Origin: Marinihelvus sp942491555
GTDB taxonomy: Bacteria > Pseudomonadota > Gammaproteobacteria > Xanthomonadales > SZUA-36
Assembly: GCA_942491555.1 (NCBI GenBank)
Contig: CALOBN010000003.1
Span: 558,001 to 622,000, forward strand
DNA: 64,000 nt
Direction: 5' to 3'
Part shown: piece by piece, positions 43,792 to 55,615 of the stretch
Layout: each line of letters starts with the position of its first letter
Position numbering within the stretch: position 1 is the first letter of the stretch
Program-made: the position numbers and the translations under genes
Notes under the pieces: model-generated
Told to the model about the DNA's origin: nothing
The model's input: the letters and a program-made list of their open reading frames with translations, nothing else
Databases searched by the model: none

Positions 43792-46700
43792 TCAGACTGT
43801 CAGGGCATTACCCCGGAAAATCCGCGCCAGGTAACGACTGTCGCGCGGACTCGGTGCTGGTAAGGCACACAACAGAACCGCCTGAACCAGGCGTCCCATT
43901 TCCTCGGCCAGTTCCTGCTCTGTGCTGGGTTCCTCGGCGCGTGCGCGACGCGTGAGTTGCACCTGGTTGACTGCCGCCTCTGTTGGCAGGCGCTCACTCT
44001 CCACACCGAGAGTGACGGTAAAGGCGTGCAGCGAGCTTTCGATAAACATGGCCAGCGCAAACTCCTCGCGGGTCGAGGCCCGGGAAGTATCCGGGGTTAC
44101 CAGAACCAGCTGGCAGTGCGGCATCAGGGTACATTTGCGGGCCACCCGGTAATGATGTGTCAGTTGCTCTTCGACCACCCGCGCGAAATCATCACGCGAC
44201 AGCACGCGCTTCCAGTCACCACCCGCCTCCGCGGCGAGTGGGTTGAGGGGCAGTCGCGCAAAGGGTGTGCACACAACCGCATCAATGTGCCCTACTTCGT
44301 CCAATACGCGGTCCAGGCCAGCTTCCAGCTCATCACCGACCGCACGGGTCGTAAAGTGAACATCCTCTGGCACCTTGATGCGCAGGCTCAGGCTGTCGGC
44401 AGCTTCCGTACTCCGCGTCAGGATACTCAGCCCGGCGATGCCCTGGGCGATAAAGCCCTCGGCAATCTGCTGAATTTCATCCGTCAGCGCTTCGCCGATC
44501 AAGACCACCTGGCGTCCTTTAAGCTGGGCCAGATCCTCGGCACCCGGGCGTAACATCATTTCACCCTCGGACACAGAACGGTCGAATTTCAGACCACCTG
44601 AGGGGTGGAAAGTCTCGCCGCTCACAATGTCATCAGCGAGGCTGAAGACGGTGGACAAGGCAACCTGTTCATCGGTAGGCATCTTGTGCAGATGCAGGCG
44701 GTTAATAATGCCGTCCTCGATCCTTTTGGCCGCAGCATCCACGTCCTCCTGGCAAAAGAACATCTCGTCTTCGGGCGGCGCCTTGAATTGGGCAAGAAAG
44801 TGCTCGGCATCTTTGCGGGCGAGCAGGCCGCCAATCACCAGCCTGTCCATCAGTTTGGCAGCCAGCGACTCGTTCAGGAGGTAGTGCGAGGAACTGCCTT
44901 CGGGGCGTCCTTCTGCAACCTGGGCAAACAGGCGGCGCAGTGCTTCGGGCGCCGGATCCCAACGTTGCAAGGTCTCAATTTCATTAGCAGCCAGGCGTTC
45001 AAGGAACCCGCTGTCAGAGGAATTCTCGAGCATGGCCATCATGGCGGTATGCACCCGGTTAAGGCGCTTGTTTTCCAGAATCAGCCGGGCACGGCGGGCA
45101 AACAACCCCGGTGCGCCGCCCAGACCACGCAAACGGGCACCATCCACCGGCCCGGGCGCCATGGCATTGATTTGAATTTCAGGCCCGAGGTGGCGGGAAA
45201 GAATTTCTGCGAGAACCCGCTGACCGGCCTTGGATACCGCGTAATCGGCACGGTTCGGATAGGCCACGGCAAGGTACTTCTCTCCGCCGAAGTAACTGGA
45301 AACGTTAAGTATTCTACCTGAGCCACGCGCCTTCATGCGCGGTGCGAACTTGCGGATCAGGGAATAGTTGGAGATCAGGTTGGCTTCCATGGTGCGGTTC
45401 CAGGATGCCAGGCTCATGTCCACGACCATCTCCTCGGCGCCGGAGATTCCGGCATTGTTCACGAGGTAATCAACCTCACCGAACAGATTTACGGAATGCT
45501 CAAACAAGTGCTCAAGCGCGGCCTCATCACCGACATCAATGCCGGCCAGAATATGAACGCGTTCATGCGGGCGGGCGTAGCCGATCGCGCGTAACTCTTC
45601 GATCAGCTCATCACGGGCTGCAATCAGTTTGCCTTCGCTGCGCGCGCTCAGCAGCACGCGTGCGCCGGCCATCGCCAGGTAACGGCCCAGTTGCAGACCG
45701 ATACCAAGGCTACCGCCGGTAATCACCGCGCATTTGCCGGTATGCAGCCCCGGCAGCACCCGTTTTATGGATAAAGGTTTGGAGGACTTGCCGGTAGCGC
45801 GCTCAATGCTCTTTGGCACCCACAGGTTAATCGGATCCATTTTGCGCACCCGGTTATTCAGGGTGGCGGTCCAGTCGGCGCTGAAGGTCAGGTTTTCTGC
45901 ATCATGATTATCGAAGCGTACAATCTGGTTGGGCAAGCAGGCCCAGGCGCGCTCACCGCGGCGCACCGCGTGCTCTTCTTCCAGGCGCCAGACGCGAATC
46001 AGTTCTTCGACCGCGGCGCGCTTGATCTCGTTGAGCCGGTTTCCGTGACCATCATCGGTATTGGTCACAAACGTGACAGCGGGGGCCTCGCTGCGGGACA
46101 GACGACCGCGCAGTTCCAGCGCCAGGGCGCGCGCAAAGGCCACCGGCGCCACGAGCTCCTCGTTCACAAAGCGTTCGACGTCACGGTCCTCAGCGGTACC
46201 CAGCGAGTAGCCATGCTCGCCGTTGGCCGTGGTCGGTAAAACGATGACGCCATCCAGGCGCTCGAACTGCTCAGCAATGAACTGGAACGCGCGGTCCACG
46301 GACTCTTTCTGCAAGGGATCAAGACGCAACAGGTGCACCTCGGTGTCGTGCAGTGCCTGAACCTTGGCCCGCGCAAGCCCGACGCTTTCCATGCTGCGGA
46401 AGGCCAGCACGACGGATGCATTGCGTTCACGGTTGCGACGCACAAACTCTAACGCCTCATCGACATCACTGCCGCCAACAATCAACACGACCTGGCCATG
46501 CAAATCCACCAGCCGGTTATCCGGCCAGGAAACCAGCTTGGCGCGACTCTGGGCCGGCACCTGCATACCATTGGTCACCTCAAAGGCATGACCGGAAAAT
46601 GCTTCCGACTCCGGTGAGGCCAGCCACACCATGGTATTGGCCACATCCTGCGGTACCGGGTAGCGGTACACCATCTTGTCGTCCGGCTCATCATCATTGA

Positions 46701-47460
46701 TGGCCGGCCGGCGCACAATCATCAGGTCCTTGAAGTGCTGCGATGTGGCACCTGTATCCTGGTTCTGCAGCTCATCCATCCGCTCGAAGACACTGTGAAT
46801 ACGCTCGGACTCAATCGGACCGGGAAACAGCGTGTTCACACGGATACCGCGGTCGCCATCGCCAAGCTCGCGGGCCAGGCCCAGGGACAGGGCATTAAGA
46901 CCTGACTTGGGCACCACGTAAGGGATACGACCAAAATACGGCGTGCGCGAAAAGATCGTCGAAACGTTCACAATGGAACCGCTGTTGGACAGGTGCGGGA
47001 CCGCTGCCCGGGTCATGTGCCAGGGGCCACCGAGCAGATTCATGGCGGCCTGGAACAGCGTCTCGTAATCACCGCTGGCCTGCGCCTCGGCGTCAGTCAC
47101 CGGAATGTTTTCCAGCGTTTGTTTGGGGCCGGCACCGCCAGCGTTGTTGATCAGCACGTGCAGCTCGCCGAACTGTTCCATGGTCCTGGCGACGATCGCC
47201 CGGCAGACCTCGGGATCGGCGCAATCACCGGCGGCCGCGCCCATGGCTTCGCGGTCAAAGCCCTCGGCAACCAGCTCGTCAATAAAGGCATTGAGCTTGT
47301 CCTCGTTACGCCCGGTCATCATCACCCGGGCGCCTTCGCGCAGCAGCGCACGCGAGATATAACTGCCGATGTTGCCCGCGGCACCGGTGAGGATCACGGT
47401 GCGTCCTTGCAGGCGTGCCCCGACGTTACTGCTGGTGGAATTGGTTTGCGTGTCATTCAT
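43792..47460 (-). CDS. mcr: Bifunctional malonyl-CoA reductase
   Basis: This 1222-residue protein is two fused short-chain dehydrogenase halves, the length and layout of Chloroflexus aurantiacus Mcr (about 1220). The first half has the NADP turn TGAAGNIG at 25-32, NNAG at 105-108 and catalytic Tyr181/Lys185. The second has TGGSLGIG at 581-588, NNAG at 668-671 and Tyr740/Lys744, followed by extra helical domains. In Chloroflexus the C-terminal half reduces malonyl-CoA to malonate semialdehyde and the N-terminal half reduces that to 3-hydroxypropionate. The ATG overlaps the pcs stop (ATGA), so both enzymes are co-translated. Confidence 0.93.
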   Translation of the reverse strand: MNDTQTNSTSSNVGARLQGRTVILTGAAGNIGSYISRALLREGARVMMTGRNEDKLNAFIDELVAEGFDREAMGAAAGDCADPEVCRAIVARTMEQFGELHVLINNAGGAGPKQTLENIPVTDAEAQASGDYETLFQAAMNLLGGPWHMTRAAVPHLSNSGSIVNVSTIFSRTPYFGRIPYVVPKSGLNALSLGLARELGDGDRGIRVNTLFPGPIESERIHSVFERMDELQNQDTGATSQHFKDLMIVRRPAINDDEPDDKMVYRYPVPQDVANTMVWLASPESEAFSGHAFEVTNGMQVPAQSRAKLVSWPDNRLVDLHGQVVLIVGGSDVDEALEFVRRNRERNASVVLAFRSMESVGLARAKVQALHDTEVHLLRLDPLQKESVDRAFQFIAEQFERLDGVIVLPTTANGEHGYSLGTAEDRDVERFVNEELVAPVAFARALALELRGRLSRSEAPAVTFVTNTDDGHGNRLNEIKRAAVEELIRVWRLEEEHAVRRGERAWACLPNQIVRFDNHDAENLTFSADWTATLNNRVRKMDPINLWVPKSIERATGKSSKPLSIKRVLPGLHTGKCAVITGGSLGIGLQLGRYLAMAGARVLLSARSEGKLIAARDELIEELRAIGYARPHERVHILAGIDVGDEAALEHLFEHSVNLFGEVDYLVNNAGISGAEEMVVDMSLASWNRTMEANLISNYSLIRKFAPRMKARGSGRILNVSSYFGGEKYLAVAYPNRADYAVSKAGQRVLAEILSRHLGPEIQINAMAPGPVDGARLRGLGGAPGLFARRARLILENKRLNRVHTAMMAMLENSSDSGFLERLAANEIETLQRWDPAPEALRRLFAQVAEGRPEGSSSHYLLNESLAAKLMDRLVIGGLLARKDAEHFLAQFKAPPEDEMFFCQEDVDAAAKRIEDGIINRLHLHKMPTDEQVALSTVFSLADDIVSGETFHPSGGLKFDRSVSEGEMMLRPGAEDLAQLKGRQVVLIGEALTDEIQQIAEGFIAQGIAGLSILTRSTEAADSLSLRIKVPEDVHFTTRAVGDELEAGLDRVLDEVGHIDAVVCTPFARLPLNPLAAEAGGDWKRVLSRDDFARVVEEQLTHHYRVARKCTLMPHCQLVLVTPDTSRASTREEFALAMFIESSLHAFTVTLGVESERLPTEAAVNQVQLTRRARAEEPSTEQELAEEMGRLVQAVLLCALPAPSPRDSRYLARIFRGNALTV

Positions 47461-50400
47461 CTCAGTGATCCTGCTGAACCGGTATCAACCCGGTGAAGTT
47501 CAATGCCCTGCTCTTCCGCTTCGCGAATGGCCCAGGCGCGATACAGTTCGTCTCGCGTTTTAAGGCCCTCGCGCGGCAAGCCGTGGATGGCAACGTAGGT
47601 GGCGCCGGCGTGGTCGTTATCCCACATGGCCTGGTGCGCCGCGGGCAGCTCAGTCAACGGCACCGGTATCGGGTCAACCACGTCAATCATGCCCGCAGCA
47701 ATGCGCTCGAGCACCTCCGCATATTCGCGCGCAGTATTGAGGTGCGTTCCGCGAATTTCCGCCGACGGCATCAGAATCCGGCGCTGACGCATCCACACCT
47801 GTGGCGCGTAAAAGCTGAAACGCCGGCCGGCCAGCTCCTCTGAGTACACCACCCGCCCGACATTGGGCTTGACCAGGGACGTGGCCAGCGCCAGCCCATC
47901 CCGGCCACGCCGCTCAAACACCACATCCGGCAAACCGCGCCGGTCCAGGGTGTTACGTAACAGGGGCCCGATGGCTGATCCGATGGGCTTGAGCGTGCGG
48001 TCCGAGAACGCGCGCACCGCTTCTTTGAAGGCCGCCGACTCGGTGAACGGGTTGGGCATGGCGGTCATGGGCCCCGGCGGATCGAAGTCGCTGCCCAGCC
48101 GGCGGGCGATCTCCTCCACGCTGACCACACCGGTGAGCTGCGCACCAAAGCCCAGAGAAGTGACGAATTCTCGTTGTGGAACCGTGTCCGCGAGCACGGC
48201 CACCCGCGCTCCACGCGCACACCCGGCCTCGATGGCCTCGATTGCGACCAGGTCGACAATGCCATCCTCGGCACCCGGGCCGTACATCACCAGCAGTGCC
48301 TGTCCAGCGCGCAAACCCGCCCGGGACAGCATGGTCTCGGGCCGCTCAGAACCCGGCTTGCCCATAAACGAAAACCGATAGCCCGAGGTGGCACCAAAAA
48401 ACGTCAAAATACCCCCATCGCCCAGCAACTGGAAGGCGCGGGAAAAGGCGCGCTCGCCGGCATGCGAGACCACGTAGTCGATCGGTCCCCCGGCGCGCTT
48501 ATGGACCTCGGCAACGTACTCCGCTCCGGTCTCTTCCCAGCCCGCCCAGTGTGCCTGCTCATCCGGCACTGACGTGAAAATATCCGCCCAGCGCGCATCT
48601 TTGCGGTTCACTGCTTGTCCACCATGCGCCAGCACCCGCTGCGCACGCTCTTCGCTGGATACCATGCCAACCACCCCGAGACCCGAACGACGTGCCGCGC
48701 GCAGGCACTCAAGACCGGTCCCGGTGGAGGCACCTTCAACAAACAACCTGCGACCCGGCTGGATCTCAAGTGTGCGGAACAGCGCCCGGTGAATGGTGCC
48801 CTGGGTCAAACCGCTGGCCGCTGCCTGTTCAATCGTCAGGCCGGGCAGCTTGGCTTGCAGCTGCGGCCCCTGCACCACCAGGAATTGCGCATGCGAGCCA
48901 TCGTTGATTTCATAACCCTGAATGTGAAAATCAGCCGCCATGGGATCAAGACCCTGGTCTGGCGAAAGCAGCTCGCTCTGCCCGGAATAGATGGTCACCA
49001 ACTGCCCAACCGTCAGACGACCTTCCCGCACCAGCTCCTCACCCAGCTGGGCGATCAGGGCGACCCCTCCGGAACCGGTCACTTGCAGATCCGCATCCCT
49101 GGCATCGAACGGCGACACCGGAATCCCGGTAATCGCCCAGATGTCATTGAAGTTAACCTCCGAGGCCAACAGGAATACCAGGGCCTCGTTGGGACCGGGC
49201 CTGGGCGTCGGCAGTACCAACAGGCGCTCAGCCTCTGCCGGATCACCATGCGCAGGTTGCGCTGTTTGCGGATCCTTGACCACCCCCATGCCATATTGAT
49301 AGGCGGGGATCGGTGTTACCCCGGGATAAAATGGCGCCTGCAGGGGCAATAACTGTCCCTCGGCCTCCAGCCTGCTCCGCATGGCATCATCAGCCAGGGG
49401 CGGCACCTCGGTGTATTTCAACGGCAAGGGCGCGCTGCGCTTTTCCAGAAAAGCGCGGATGCCCGGCGGCCCGCAGTCAGGATCACAGACCGCTTCGGCA
49501 AACAGTTTTGCCTCGTGTCTCAGTCCGGCTGTCTGACCTTCACGGGCACCCAGTTCGAGCGCTTCCAGAATGCGCTCGACGGACTTACCCCGTCCGCTGG
49601 CAAGAATCTGGGCAGCGGTGGCGGCCAGGCGCGGATGCTCGAGCAATGATTTACTCCACGGCAAGGGCGCCTCACGCGCGTCCAGCAAGGTGCGGCGTTC
49701 GGCCATCGCCTCAACCAGGGGGCCTTCACCGCGCAGCCAGCGACGGACGCGGTCCATGGCCACGGCCACCGGACCCTGTGCGTCATGTCCGACGACTTCG
49801 TCAACCAGACCGAGCGTCAGCGCCTCATCAGCATCCACGGCACGACCCCCGATGATCAGGCGGACCGCATCCACGAGACCCTCTTCGGCGCGGCGCGCAT
49901 GCAGACGACGGGGCAAACGTTGCGTGCCGCCATAGCCCGGCAGCAGGTTGAGATTGATTTCCGGCTGACCGAAGCGCGCGTGCTGATCGGCAATCACATA
50001 GCCACAAGCCAGCACCAGCTCATTGCCACCGCCCAGTGCCGCTCCGTTCACCGCGGCAATAACAGGCTTGTTGATATTCTCGAGGGTTGAGAAAGCGGCA
50101 TGCGCCGCATTGGGCGGCGTCTGGGCGCTGTCCAGATCCCCTTCCTCACCCACTTCCAGCAATTCCTTGACGTCGGCGCCGGCCACAAAGGCACTGCGTG
50201 CCCCGGTAATGATGACCGCCGCGGTATCAGCACGATGCTCGATGTGCTGCAGCACGGTATGCAGCTCGTCCAGCGAGCGCTCATTCAGGGAATTGACCGG
50301 CGGGTTATCGATGGTCAGCAAGGCGACCGTCTGGCCATCACCCAGGGGGTGGTTCTCAAGCCGCAGATAACGGTAGCTCTGCACAATGTCGCGGGCATCA

Positions 50401-52925
50401 CTCAGGCGGCCAAAGGCGCGCCATTGGGCCACCGTGTCACGGATTTCATCAATAACCTCGGGGTTGCGCAGGGTCGAGGTATCGCCCAGCGGTTCTTCCA
50501 GCAAAATAGCGCGCAAGGTGCGCCGCATATACTTACCTGAACGCGTCTCGGGAAAGGCCGATACGACCAGGAAGTCCGAGGGCACTGCTGTCACCCCCTT
50601 CTCGCTGCGGACCAGGGCCTTGAAGCGGTCAAGGTCTTCGTCTTTCAGGCGCGCTTCGGGCGCTGCAATCACAAAAGCGACTGGTGTTTCGCCTTTCTCG
50701 TCATGCGGGGCACCCACCACTACTGCGTTACCCAGCGGTGAATCGGGACGCAGCACCTTGTCACGCAGAATGGCACCCTCGATTTCCTCGGTGCCAATGC
50801 GGTGACCGGAGACGTTGATGACATCATCGGAGCGACCATGCAGGGTAAAGGAACCGTCATCGTGGTAACGCGCGTAGTCACCCTGCGTGTAGGCCAGCCC
50901 ATCCGGCCAGCGATCAAAATAAACTTCGCGGAATCGACCCAGATCGCCACACCAGGCCTCGCTGCCAAGATTCCCGGCATCGCCCCAGATGGTGCGCGCC
51001 AGGTAGGGGTACGGACGCGTAATGACCAGTTCACCTTTCTCGCCGGCCTCGGCGCGGCGCCAGCGCGTGACACGACCCCTGGCATCAGTCTCCTCGGTGA
51101 CGCGCACTTCAGCATCGATCCAGGGCAAGGGCCAGGTCTTGGCATCCGCTGCCAGAGGCTTCAGGCCGCCCCAGGGGCAGGAGAACACCATTCCGCCATG
51201 CTCAGTAGCCCAGTAGGAGTTGATGTAGTGCTCACACACTTTTTCCATGGCGAACTGCTGGACCGCCGGGGAGACCGGCTCGGCACAGAATGTCGCGGCC
51301 CGGAGGGAAGACATATCGTAGGCCGACATATCACCGGTGCTGGCCGGGTCGGTCATTACCGCCTTGAGAAAGGTCGAGCCGGCCTTGAACAGGGTCACCC
51401 CGTGGCGCTCAATCGTGGATGAGAAACGTCCCGCGTGCGGGAACAGCGGCGAGCCTTCTGCCACAACCGAGGTAATTCCCAACGACAGCGGCGCGCCAAT
51501 CAGATAGGACTGGCCCGTAATCCAGCCCGGGTCAGCCACCACATACAGGCGGTCTTCAGACTGCGCGCCAAACACCGTGCGCAGGGTATGGGTAATACCG
51601 GCCAGCCAACCCCCATGAGCATGCACCACACCCTTGGGCTTACCGGTTGATCCGGACGTATAAATGATGAACAGCGGCCAATCTGACGGTACCGGGGTAG
51701 CCGGGTGACTGGCGATCAGGGCACGCCAGAGATCCTGGTCTTCCAGGGCCAGCAGCTCGTCGCGGCTGTGCACGGCAAAACCCGCGTCACGGGCACGCTG
51801 AAGAACCTGCGCCGTGGCGGTTTCCAGCAATTCGTGGGACCAACAGTCACGCGGCTGCTCAACAATCTCCTGCCCGGTGTAGCGCACCACGATTACGCGC
51901 TCTACCGTGTGCTCTATTTCTGCCAGCGTGCGGGCGACGGTGGTTCGGATGTTCGCCGTGTCCGCCGCGGGCAAGTCTGTTTCCTCGCCCAGAACGCGCC
52001 CCAGTTCGCGCATGAGGTCACTGCGCTCGATGGTTATTTCACCGGCCAGAGCCTCGCTCGCCGCAGCGACCAGGCGCGCACCGAGCTCGCCGAGCTGAAG
52101 CTCATCCAGCACGTTTTGCAGGGCATCAAGCGCTGCGGTGAGCGGAATAAAGTTATCCAGAGCAGGGTCGGTATAGGCCTCTTTAAAGGGCACCACCTCG
52201 GCATTGCGATAGCCGCCATCGGCCGTGACCACGACACGCGTTCCGGCATCGTAAATCCGGTCTGACAGGGTTTTGGCCGAGAAACCGCCAAAAACCGGTG
52301 TGTAGATAATACCCAGGCGCTTGGCCGCCTCGGTGTAGAACAGTTGTTCGGGAATGTTGGGCAGGTTAAATGCAACCCGGTCACCGCGCTCCAGGCCGAT
52401 GGCCGTAAGCACCTCGGCCCGCAACACGGTTTCGAGGAGTAATTCACGATAGCTGATATTGCGCTCAACAACCGGACCGCCGCGTCCGTCATTGCGCGAG
52501 GGATCCCAGCGGTCGCCCTCAAAACGAAACGCGTGATGACTTCCACGCCCACCGAGAACATGCCGGTCGACCTCATTGAAACAGGCATTGGTTTTGGCCC
52601 CGCGAAACCAGCGGTAAAACGGTGCCGCAGAGTCGTCAAACGCTTTGTCCCAGGGACGCCAATCGGCAGATCGCAGGTCAGACGCGGTCGCATTGCCGCT
52701 GTGCTCGTCAAAACCTGTCCAGAGGTCTTGCTCAGGACTGAGGTTTATCCAGGCCGCGTTCTCTTCATCAAACCAGTGCAGCTCTGCAGCAGCAATATCA
52801 CCGTGAAACGCTCCCGGATCACGCTCTGCCTGCTCCCTGGCGGCACGTTCGCTGTCATCGCTGACCACCTGACCCCACTGCTGATGGTTTTCGCTGTCTC
52901 CGCGGTGATCAGAACTCGCTGACAT
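47457..52925 (-). CDS. pcs: Trifunctional propionyl-CoA synthase
   Basis: This giant enzyme turns 3-hydroxypropionate into propionyl-CoA through acryloyl-CoA. The domains follow in order. First is an acyl-CoA synthetase with YTSGSTGKPKGVVHAHGG near residue 420 and the catalytic Lys in TRSGKYMRR. Next is an enoyl-CoA hydratase with AAVNGAALGGGNELVLAC near 965. Last is an MDR-type enoyl-CoA reductase with FVEGASTGTGLECLRAARR near 1395. From the ATG at 52925, with GGAGA eight bases upstream, the length is 1822 residues, as in Chloroflexus. The frame stays open to 53012 but without a ribosome site. It precedes mcr with an ATGA overlap. Confidence 0.94.
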   Translation of the reverse strand: MSASSDHRGDSENHQQWGQVVSDDSERAAREQAERDPGAFHGDIAAAELHWFDEENAAWINLSPEQDLWTGFDEHSGNATASDLRSADWRPWDKAFDDSAAPFYRWFRGAKTNACFNEVDRHVLGGRGSHHAFRFEGDRWDPSRNDGRGGPVVERNISYRELLLETVLRAEVLTAIGLERGDRVAFNLPNIPEQLFYTEAAKRLGIIYTPVFGGFSAKTLSDRIYDAGTRVVVTADGGYRNAEVVPFKEAYTDPALDNFIPLTAALDALQNVLDELQLGELGARLVAAASEALAGEITIERSDLMRELGRVLGEETDLPAADTANIRTTVARTLAEIEHTVERVIVVRYTGQEIVEQPRDCWSHELLETATAQVLQRARDAGFAVHSRDELLALEDQDLWRALIASHPATPVPSDWPLFIIYTSGSTGKPKGVVHAHGGWLAGITHTLRTVFGAQSEDRLYVVADPGWITGQSYLIGAPLSLGITSVVAEGSPLFPHAGRFSSTIERHGVTLFKAGSTFLKAVMTDPASTGDMSAYDMSSLRAATFCAEPVSPAVQQFAMEKVCEHYINSYWATEHGGMVFSCPWGGLKPLAADAKTWPLPWIDAEVRVTEETDARGRVTRWRRAEAGEKGELVITRPYPYLARTIWGDAGNLGSEAWCGDLGRFREVYFDRWPDGLAYTQGDYARYHDDGSFTLHGRSDDVINVSGHRIGTEEIEGAILRDKVLRPDSPLGNAVVVGAPHDEKGETPVAFVIAAPEARLKDEDLDRFKALVRSEKGVTAVPSDFLVVSAFPETRSGKYMRRTLRAILLEEPLGDTSTLRNPEVIDEIRDTVAQWRAFGRLSDARDIVQSYRYLRLENHPLGDGQTVALLTIDNPPVNSLNERSLDELHTVLQHIEHRADTAAVIITGARSAFVAGADVKELLEVGEEGDLDSAQTPPNAAHAAFSTLENINKPVIAAVNGAALGGGNELVLACGYVIADQHARFGQPEINLNLLPGYGGTQRLPRRLHARRAEEGLVDAVRLIIGGRAVDADEALTLGLVDEVVGHDAQGPVAVAMDRVRRWLRGEGPLVEAMAERRTLLDAREAPLPWSKSLLEHPRLAATAAQILASGRGKSVERILEALELGAREGQTAGLRHEAKLFAEAVCDPDCGPPGIRAFLEKRSAPLPLKYTEVPPLADDAMRSRLEAEGQLLPLQAPFYPGVTPIPAYQYGMGVVKDPQTAQPAHGDPAEAERLLVLPTPRPGPNEALVFLLASEVNFNDIWAITGIPVSPFDARDADLQVTGSGGVALIAQLGEELVREGRLTVGQLVTIYSGQSELLSPDQGLDPMAADFHIQGYEINDGSHAQFLVVQGPQLQAKLPGLTIEQAAASGLTQGTIHRALFRTLEIQPGRRLFVEGASTGTGLECLRAARRSGLGVVGMVSSEERAQRVLAHGGQAVNRKDARWADIFTSVPDEQAHWAGWEETGAEYVAEVHKRAGGPIDYVVSHAGERAFSRAFQLLGDGGILTFFGATSGYRFSFMGKPGSERPETMLSRAGLRAGQALLVMYGPGAEDGIVDLVAIEAIEAGCARGARVAVLADTVPQREFVTSLGFGAQLTGVVSVEEIARRLGSDFDPPGPMTAMPNPFTESAAFKEAVRAFSDRTLKPIGSAIGPLLRNTLDRRGLPDVVFERRGRDGLALATSLVKPNVGRVVYSEELAGRRFSFYAPQVWMRQRRILMPSAEIRGTHLNTAREYAEVLERIAAGMIDVVDPIPVPLTELPAAHQAMWDNDHAGATYVAIHGLPREGLKTRDELYRAWAIREAEEQGIELHRVDTGSAGSLR

Positions 52926-53206
52926 GAATCGTTCTCCAGTATGTACCCGGCCCCCACGGCGCAGGCTTCCCAACGGCCGTACAGCTTGCCAGAACATATC
53001 GCTCTTGGCCATGCGCTGAACCAGTTCAATGCGATCATCGCTGTCATGCTCCGAACGATCCGGTACTATGGCGCGCTTCGCGCTACGTGCACGAAGACAC
53101 CGGTGACATACCGAAACCCCGGTCCAGCATCTGCAGCCGGCGCAATCCCGTCACCGCATCGCGAATATGTCGGCCCGCAGCCGGCTGGCTCAGAATACAG
53201 GACCCG
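52926..53206. promoter_or_regulatory. Divergent control region between pcs and the SulP gene
   Basis: These 281 bases separate divergently transcribed pcs and the SulP carrier and therefore contain both promoters. No clear -35/-10 pair, no TGT-N12-ACA site and no strong palindrome were found by eye. Confidence 0.4.
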
Positions 53207-54693
<1,487 letters not shown>

Positions 54694-54697
<4 letters not shown>

Positions 54698-55566
54698 GTG
54701 ACGTGATCACCAGCAAGAAAAACATCGTGACCGCCTGCATCGACGGGTCGCAAATGACCGAATCTATTGTTGATACAGCCGCCTGGGCGAGCAAACAGCT
54801 CGGCACACCACTGAAGTTTCTGCATGTGTTGGAAAGAACCAGTCAGCCCATTGGTAATCGTTCGGGCTCCATCGGGCCTGGAAGTGCCAGTCACTTGCTT
54901 GATGAGCTGACCGAGCTGGATGAAAAACGGGGCAAGCTCGCCATCCAGCTGGGTAAACATATGCTGGAAGAGGCCAGGGAGCGGGCGCTCGATGCCGGAA
55001 TCGCAACCGTAACGGTGCAGCAGCGCCATGGCGACCTGCTCGATGCTGTCATGACGCTGGAGGACGAGACGCGCCTTTTCACCATAGGCCGGCTGGGCGA
55101 GGACCATGAGGGGAATTCAAGCAAGCTTGGGGCCCAGCTCGAAAGCCTGGTTCGGGGAATACACACACCTGTTATCGTCGCCGTTGGGCAATTCACGCAG
55201 CCGGCAAGCTTCATGGTCGCCTACGACGGCAGCGAAACCGCCAGGAAAGCCATCGCCGACATCGCCCGTGGTGATTTGTTCAAGTCCATGCCGGGACATG
55301 TGGTCATGATTGGCAGCGATAATGCACGCAACCGGCAGGACCTCCAGGACGCCTGCAACGTTCTGAGTTCGCACGGTCACGAGGTCCAGGGTCATCTGCG
55401 CCAGGGCGGCGTGGTAGCCGAGCTCAGCGCGTTCCGAAGTGAGCACCATATCGGCCTGATTGTCATGGGTGCCTATGGGCACTCGCGCGTACGTGAGTTA
55501 TTTGTCGGGAGTAACACGTCAAAAATGATCAGCGATAGCCCGGTACCGCTGCTTTTGCTGCGCTGA
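54694..55566 (+). CDS. Tandem universal stress protein
   Basis: This 290-residue protein contains two UspA domains. The first (about 1-150) has a degenerate ATP loop. The second (about 165-290) has GAYGHSRVRELFVGSNT, the G-x2-G-x9-GS ATP-binding motif, and ends SDSPVPLLLLR. The start overlaps the SulP stop (ATGA), so it is made together with the transporter. USP domains bound to SulP systems are thought to regulate them, possibly through adenine nucleotides. No direct evidence is visible. Confidence 0.92.
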
Positions 55567-55615
55567 AGACGCCTTTTACTGCGCAAGCTGAATAAGCTAC
55601 TGGTAAGATTTCACC

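Noticed and set aside
52926..53012. Upstream extension of propionyl-CoA synthase by 29 residues
   Set aside because: There is no ribosome site for it, whereas GGAGA precedes the ATG at 52925, which also gives the Chloroflexus-like length of 1822.
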